A stretch of DNA of 64,000 bases, taken from NCBI GenBank assembly GCA_001599755.1, contig BCHX01000004.1, forward strand, positions 2,294,001-2,358,000, given 5' to 3'. Shown piece after piece: positions 58,440 through 64,000 of the stretch; within the stretch, counting starts at the first letter, position 1; the number at the start of each line of letters is the position of its first letter. Position numbers and translations under genes: made by a program. Under the pieces are notes generated by a model that saw nothing but the letters and a program-made list of their open reading frames with translations, was not told the DNA's origin and searched no databases. This DNA comes from Gliomastix tumulicola (Eukaryota; Ascomycota; Sordariomycetes; Hypocreales; Bionectriaceae).

Positions 58440-61400
58440 CTACTGAACGTTGAGGAAGAGATCGTCCCCCCGTCTCGTAGGCGTGAGCTTGGGCACCCAC
58501 GTCGGCGTCGCGGGCAGCTCGGCGGGCATCTTGGGGGTCCTGGGGCCTCCTCCTCCTCCTCCCATCTCGGGCGAGAGCAGGCCGTCGCGGCGCCACTTGC
58601 CCTGTGGGCCGCCGCCGTTCTGGCTGCTGGTGTCGATGGGCATGGCCATCTGGGCGGCGCGGTCGGAGCCGAGACGCTTTGCGAGGAGGGAGGAGGCGGT
58701 GGAGGAGACGGTGCGTTCGGAGGCCGGGGACTGGAAGTCCATTGTGGGTGGGCGCTGGAAGGTGGGTTGGATTTGGGTGTTGAGGGGTGGTGGTTGTGGC
58801 TGCTGCTGCTGCTGCTGCTGTGGGCGTTGTTGGTTGTATGGGTGGTTATAGGATTGGTCGTATGGCTGGTTGTATGGCTGGTTGTATGGCTGGCGGATGC
58901 GAGGGCCGGAGGGAAGACCGTAGGGGTAAGGGGGACGCGGTTGGCGTTGCTGCTGCTGCTGCTGCTGCTGTTGCGGGTTCTGAGGGGGTGCGCCGGGACG
59001 GTAAGGGTATGGCCCTGGTTGCATGGGGTTTATGTCTGGGCGGGAGGATCCGGGGTAGGGCTGGTAATAGGCGTTGTCGCGCGGCGGGCGGCGAGCGAGG
59101 TCCTCGGGCTCCGGGGACGGCTCGACGATCCTCATGGTCGCGGGCTGGTTTGCGCCCGTGACGACGCCGCGGGGCATCATGTCCATCGGGCGTCGGCCCT
59201 TGGTCGGCACGTTCGCCGAGGACATGCCGCCGCCGTTCCGCGGGGCTTGCGAGGGCACCATGCCGAGCGTTGGGCTGGGCTGGCCCGGCGGGTAGTACGC
59301 CATTGGACGCGTCGGCGGGGGAGGATGGTTGGCGTTGGGTCTGTTGGGGGGCCTGTTGCTGTTGTTGATGTTCGGGTTACCGTTCTGCGGGAAGAAGCTG
59401 AGGCCGAGGCCGCTCTGGCCCGAGAGATCGGGTCCTGCAGCGCCACCAGCACGACCTGGGGCAAAGGCCCCGTTGTTGGCAAACGGAGACTCGACGACGG
59501 GCGTGAGCGTCTTCCGGATCTCGGGCGGCGTGGGATCGTTGGACGACGACGACGAGTCGAAGATGGTCGTGTCGCTGTCGTCAGAACCGCTCCGGCCGCA
59601 AGCCCCCGGCCGGAGCGCGGGATGCGGCGGCGCCGAGGACTGCCGCGGGTTGTAGTAGAAGAGCGGGTAGGGCATGCTCGAGGTCTGCGAGTACACGCTC
59701 GCCGAGTGGCGGAGCGTCGCGCTGCCGTCGGACGAGCGGACGATCCGCGGCGCGGGCGCGAGGGAGCCGCGGGCTGAGGCTCTGCCGCCCTGGCTGTAGT
59801 TGCTCCCCGAGCCCCTTGCGTTGTTACTGTACGGCGCGGCGGTCTGGTCGGGCGTCGTGAGAGCGGCGCCGATGGGCGCTACAGCGGCGGCGGCGGCGGC
59901 GATTTTGCTGGGTGTAGACGCCGCGGGCCAGTCCTTTGTCGGCGACGCGAGCACCCAGTTGCCGTTGCCGTCGGCGACATATGTAGGCATCGCGGTCAGC
60001 GGCGCCGACGAGGGAGGGCGCCATATCTGGCCCTCGGGCGAGAGGATGGAGTCCTCCTCGAACTGCGTGATGTTGCTGTCGCGCGGGAGGGCGCCCTTCC
60101 CGGGAGCCCGCGTCAGATCCTTCTGCTGCGGGATCTTCAGCGTCAGGGCGACGGGAGGCGGCGCTCTGTTCTGGGGGTTGGAAGCAGGAGGAGGAGGAAC
60201 GGTGTTGACGTTTCGGGTCGGACTCGGGTTGCTGGGGAGCGACTGCTTAGGTCGTTGTAGTAGCCCTCCTCCTCCTCCTCCTCCTCCTCCTCCTCCTCCC
60301 GTCGTCGACGACGAGGATGACGGCTCGGGCCGCGGGTTCTCCGGGCTCGGCTTCGTCGACGGCCGCCGGATGATGGCCGCAGCGGCGAGAGGCGACATCT
60401 TGGGCATGGCGGGCAGCAGCTTCGACATGCGCCGCTCCTGCTGCTGCTGCTCCGCGGGCCGTGCCGGCGACGGCGTCCGCCCGATGTCCGACGCGGCCTT
60501 GATCGTCGGCGGCGGCGGCGACGACGTCCCCATGGCCAGACCGAGCGCGTTCGGCCGCCAGTTTCCCCCTCCGCCTTCCCGCTGCTGCTGGACCTCTGCC
60601 GTTGCCGCCGGCGCCGAAGGACCGCGCTGGTACGCGGGCGGCGGCGGCAGGATGTCCACGTCGAGCGGCGCGCGGATCTGGTTCGCGGCCCAGAACTGCA
60701 TGCTCGTGCGGCTGCGGCCGCCTCCTCCTCCTCCGCGGCCTCCGCCTCCGCCCCCGGGCAGCCTGCTCAGCCGGTCACCGAAGAAGGTGCTCCGGCGCGG
60801 GAGGAAGCCCGTCTTGAGGGTCGGGTGGTTGCGGCGGCGGCAGCGGCGGGCGAGGATGATGGCGATGATGGCGACGGCTCCGGCCGCTGCGACGCCGACG
60901 GACACGCCCACGATCTGGGGCGTGTTGAGGGCCGCGCCGTTGTCATCGTCGTTGTTGTTGCTGTTGTCTTGGTTGTCGTTGCCGTTGCTGCTGTCGGTCT
61001 CGGAGGGCGAGGCCGTGGTCTCCGTAGTGGTCGTTGACGAGGCGTCCGTGTTCGTCGTTGTCCTCGCCGTCGTCGTCGTCGTCGTGTCCTGTGGTGATGT
61101 CCGCGTTGATGTGACAAGAGTCGTTGGGGGCAGGTCCTGCGTCGTCTCAGGGGGTTCCCTGGTAGTCGTGCTCGTACCAACAGGAGGCGGCAGCCCAGTA
61201 TCAGTCACCAGCCCGCTCGTCGGCACCGTCGTAACGGAAGGGAACAGGACCACCCCTCCACTCGACGTTGGTAGAACCAGCGACGCAGTGATGACCTCGT
61301 GCGTCGGCCGTATAGCATCCTCCACGCCATCACACATGCGATACGCCGCACTCAGAACCTGATCTATATCCCCTCCCAAGAAGAACACCATCAGCACACA

Positions 61401-61748
61401 CTCTGCTCATCTCTCAAGGCCCAAAATAGTCCTCCAGCCACACTTACCGTCCGCGGTGTACTCCGTGCAGGAGCCAAACCTCTTCTCCGCCGTCAGACAC
61501 TGCACAGCACCCTCCCCGACGGTGAAGGGCGTCGTGCCCGTCGTCGAGCAGAGACACTGCAGCGACGGGTCATCCCGGCAGCGGCCTGCCCTGCTGCTCG
61601 CGCCGAAGTGCACATCGAGGAAGGAGACGAAGCACTCCTCGGCGCAGGCGGGGATGAAGCGCGAGACCTCCCTGGGCAGATCCGTGAAGGCGTGGGCGAG
61701 GGCTATTAGGTGGATTAGGGCGTAGAGGAGGGATGGCGACGGGGCCAT
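58440..61748 (-). CDS. CFEM-like extracellular membrane protein with long disordered tail
   Basis: The model is complement(join(58440..61363, 61448..61748)), 1074 residues, with an 84-nt intron (GTAAGT donor, TAG acceptor) joining TAD-DQVLSAAYRMC. The ATG at 61748 has strong context (AGCATGG); one at 61763 would add five residues in a poor context. A signal peptide (MAPSPSLLYALIHLIALAHA) precedes a domain of eight cysteines in CFEM-like spacing (IPACAEEC, GRC, CLC, VQC, GSC, RMC). A Thr/Ser mucin-like stretch with TTTT runs follows. A membrane segment lies at about 251-272 (IVGVSVGVAAAGAVAIIAII), then a basic stop-transfer. The roughly 800-residue cytoplasmic part is Pro/Gly/Gln-rich with Q7-Q9 runs, 12 consecutive Gly, and YNQPYNQP repeats. 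CFEM proteins act in haem/iron acquisition or signalling at the cell surface. Function here is inferred. Confidence 0.82.
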
Positions 61749-61818
61749 GCTAGGAGGAAACATCTATAGATAGGAATGGCAAGGACATGTTAGCACTGCT
61801 GGAGTGACAGTCACATCG

Positions 61819-61854
<36 letters not shown>

Positions 61855-63850
61855 GTGGTGAGAGAGAGCAGCCAACATCCCGAGGACATGTTGGATGGAA
61901 CATGGACGGGGGAACCAACCTAAGAAGAGAAGGGAGCTATCTGAGACGTCCAGCATCCCAGCATCGTTACCGGACCGTACGCAAAGACCGAGAAGCACGA
62001 AAAGAGGGAAACGAATTCACACAAGTCCTGTGCCGTAAGACAGGCAGATGCTGAGAAGACACGGAGAGAGAGAGAGAGGCGCGGGCGAACCGAACAAAGG
62101 AAACACGAAACAACCCGAAATGAGAAAAAAAAGGAGACGATAAGGAAACAATAATAGAATAAGGAAAAGAATAATGAGCAAATGGAAGAATGAAAGGTTG
62201 AAGATTACAAGACGGCCACGAAAAGGGTGACCACTTTCCTCCGGGGAGGGTGGTTAAAGAACAGGCCGGGCGCCTGGTGATGTTTCGAAGCGCCCAGCCC
62301 ATATGCCGCTGGCGCCCAGGCCGCAACTCTGGCAGTAGTACCTGCATACCGTCTTCCCTGGGTCTCACACACATATTGCACGATCTACGCCGTAAGCAAG
62401 GTCCGAGAAAGCATGCGTGCGTGCCCTTGCTTTTTCCCCAGAATAAACACGCGCGGGAGTGGCATGGCAGGAAAAGTGCGTCCCCACCGGAAGGAAGCAA
62501 AGCAGGTAGGGCCGGCTGCAGAAAAGATGCAAAAAGCTGGCCCGGTCCAATGAAAGACGGCCCGCCGAGGCCTGTCAGCGGCAATGCAGCCGGCTGAGTG
62601 GCTGGGGCCTGGGTTGCAGATGGGAATCTGCTGTCGGGAGGGAGCTGTTCCTCGCCAGTCGTTCTCTAGCCGCCGAGAGAGAGAGTGGGAGAGAGGAGCG
62701 GGGCTCTTTGCAAGCGCCGTGCAAATGGTGAGTGCAGGTCACGTGATGGCACGCCGTGCATAGCCGCCCGCGACGGCGGACATTGATTGGACGACGGCGA
62801 CCCTTAATAGACGGAGGACTAAGACTAAGCATACATTTGCAGGGCATGCATCCTTGCTCCTCTCTGTTTGTCGTCCCGGCTGTGACGTGATGCCTTTCCC
62901 TTTAGCGGCATCTTGTGTTTCGAAGTCTCCTTTGGTCGATTCGTGTCTGTCGATTTGGGCGTGACGGGCTCCTCTTGGCCTGCGCTGGCTGGTGGGCTTG
63001 CTCACCGTGGGTAGGCCTAGCTTCAACTCGGTTCAGCTGACTGACCTTTTGGGGATTCAATCAGTATTCTTCGGGTAATCCAGGGTCCCTAAAGGTAGGA
63101 CAATACATAATATGCATGCATGCACTCATTTTCGTCCCATGTCGAGATTCGTCTCCGCCCTGCAGCCACAATATACGTCCACGCTGCCGCCAGGACGTCC
63201 TGCATGGTGATAGCACCGCAAGCCGCTTCAAGGGGGTCCATAGGCGCTTAAGCAATACCGGGAAATGTGATGGCCGGACAGCACGCGGTTGGAGAGATAT
63301 ATCTCATACTGCCATCGAGATGGGATGAACAGGGAATCGAGAAGCGAGAGGAAGAAGAAAGAACACAGTGAACTATCAGAAATGTCTAGATTGTCTACCT
63401 CCTCCTAGTCAATATACCCGTGCAAAAAAGAATATGAATATGGCAGAACCAGGCTCAAGTCGTATGTGGTAGCCAAACTCCAGCTGGGTCAAGACTGGGA
63501 CTTCTGCATTATCTCGAGCTGGGCACAGACTGGTCCCAAAGCAGAGGGCAAGGAAGAAGGAAACGGTGGGTGGGGTGGGAGGACAAGATGGTGACGATGA
63601 TAATAATAGGGACAGGTCGGGGAACAGCCAAAAAGAACTCCAAACTCCCGCAAGTGCCACTCAAGAACGTCAGGACTGGGTTATAGAAGTAGTTTCGCGA
63701 AGAGAGTCCTGCCCATCATTCCGCAGGGGTCCCACATGTGATGTTTGAGAACACTCCTCTCCCCCTTGCCTGGCTCGGTGTGATGAGAAAGAAAGAAGTT
63801 GCGGGTACGAACAGATGCCGAGGGGCTGATAGCTGGACGCGCCGGGCGGG
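61749..63850. other. Intergenic region (CFEM-like promoter, Snf7 3' flank)
   Basis: A (GT)16 tract at 61821-61852 lies about 75 bp upstream of the CFEM-like start. GAGA-type purine runs occur at about 62066-62080 and 62675-62695. No gene was recognised in 62000-63850. Confidence 0.45.
61821..61852. repeat. (GT)16 microsatellite
   Basis: The longest dinucleotide tract in the window, in the upstream region of the CFEM-like gene. It is likely length-variable. Confidence 0.9.
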
Positions 63851-64000
63851 TTACATGGCCATCTCGGCCCGCAGCTTCTCCAGCTCGGCCTCCTCGTCGT
63901 CCTCGACAGTCTGCTTCTTTGCCGCAACAGCTGCATCCCATTCATGTCAGCACGAAATGTCGAAAAAAAGAAAAAGGGGGGTACATAGGCTCGTCTTACG
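63851..64000 (-). CDS. ESCRT-III subunit Snf7 (Vps32), C-terminal fragment
   Basis: Partial gene entering from the right edge. The last exon is 63851-63930, read on the - strand, and encodes VAAKKQTVEDDEEAELEKLRAEMAM. This acidic stretch ending in LRAEMAM is the C-terminal MIM-type tail of fungal Snf7, which binds Vps4. The upstream intron is 63931-63999 (CAG acceptor, GTAAGA donor), so only base 64000 of the previous exon is visible. Snf7 polymerises on endosomes to drive multivesicular body formation and also acts in the PacC/Rim pH pathway. With so few residues the call is good but not absolute. Confidence 0.7.

Noticed and set aside
1..64000. Repeat-induced point mutation or transposon remnants
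   Set aside because: No AT-rich islands, terminal repeats or transposase/reverse transcriptase motifs were visible.

Overview
The window is nuclear DNA of a filamentous ascomycete, most likely a Sordariomycete. The protein families present are fungal (Num1/ApsA, Pom1-type DYRK, SIN protein Cdc14, Pex23/24-family peroxin, Ies4, CFEM-type protein). Genes lie on both strands. Introns are short, about 57-104 nt, with GTRNGT-like donors and CTRAY-like branch points. No rRNA, tRNA, CRISPR array, transposon or bacterial-type operon was recognised. Two N bases and two long G tracts show that the assembly is imperfect in places. Nothing indicates which species it is.

Layout. 0-12.7 kb: a haloacid dehalogenase-like protein (-), a cortical nuclear-migration PH protein (+), an OTU deubiquitinase (+) and a TPMT-type methyltransferase (-). 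13.8-20.5 kb: a short-chain dehydrogenase (+), a 77-residue conserved protein (-), a 3.3 kb gene-free stretch and a Sam35/metaxin-like mitochondrial outer membrane protein (+). 21-26 kb: a six-exon RanBPM/Vid30 (GID/CTLH complex) gene (-) and an Ies4-like INO80 subunit (-). 28-34.4 kb: a secreted Asp/Glu-rich protein (+), indoleamine 2,3-dioxygenase (+) with two near-identical palindromes in its upstream region, and a Cys-rich single-pass membrane protein (+). 34.7-46.2 kb: SIN Cdc14 (-), geranylgeranyl diphosphate synthase (+), a dysferlin-domain peroxin (-) and a Pom1-type DYRK kinase (+). 46.2-53.7 kb: mostly gene-free, holding one small Cys-motif gene (+). 53.7-64 kb: a large MFS transporter gene (+) split by one in-frame TAG, a CFEM-like membrane protein (-) and the last exon of an ESCRT-III Snf7 gene (-) running off the right edge.

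Most genes are unlinked housekeeping or cell-biology genes and do not form a pathway or cluster. Three concern cell polarity, division and nuclear position (Num1, Cdc14, Pom1). Two are sensor-like membrane proteins with Cys-rich ectodomains and long disordered tails.

The most interesting signal is the MFS gene. A single TAG at 56039-56041 falls where, from memory of the family, a tryptophan (TGG) is expected just before the first membrane segment, with open frame on both sides. This is the signature of a gene needing A-to-I mRNA editing, as known from sexual development in Fusarium and Neurospora. A fixed nonsense mutation or a 72-nt intron remain as alternatives. The second signal is the pair of 10-bp-arm palindromes upstream of the IDO gene, one of them directly beside a TATA box.
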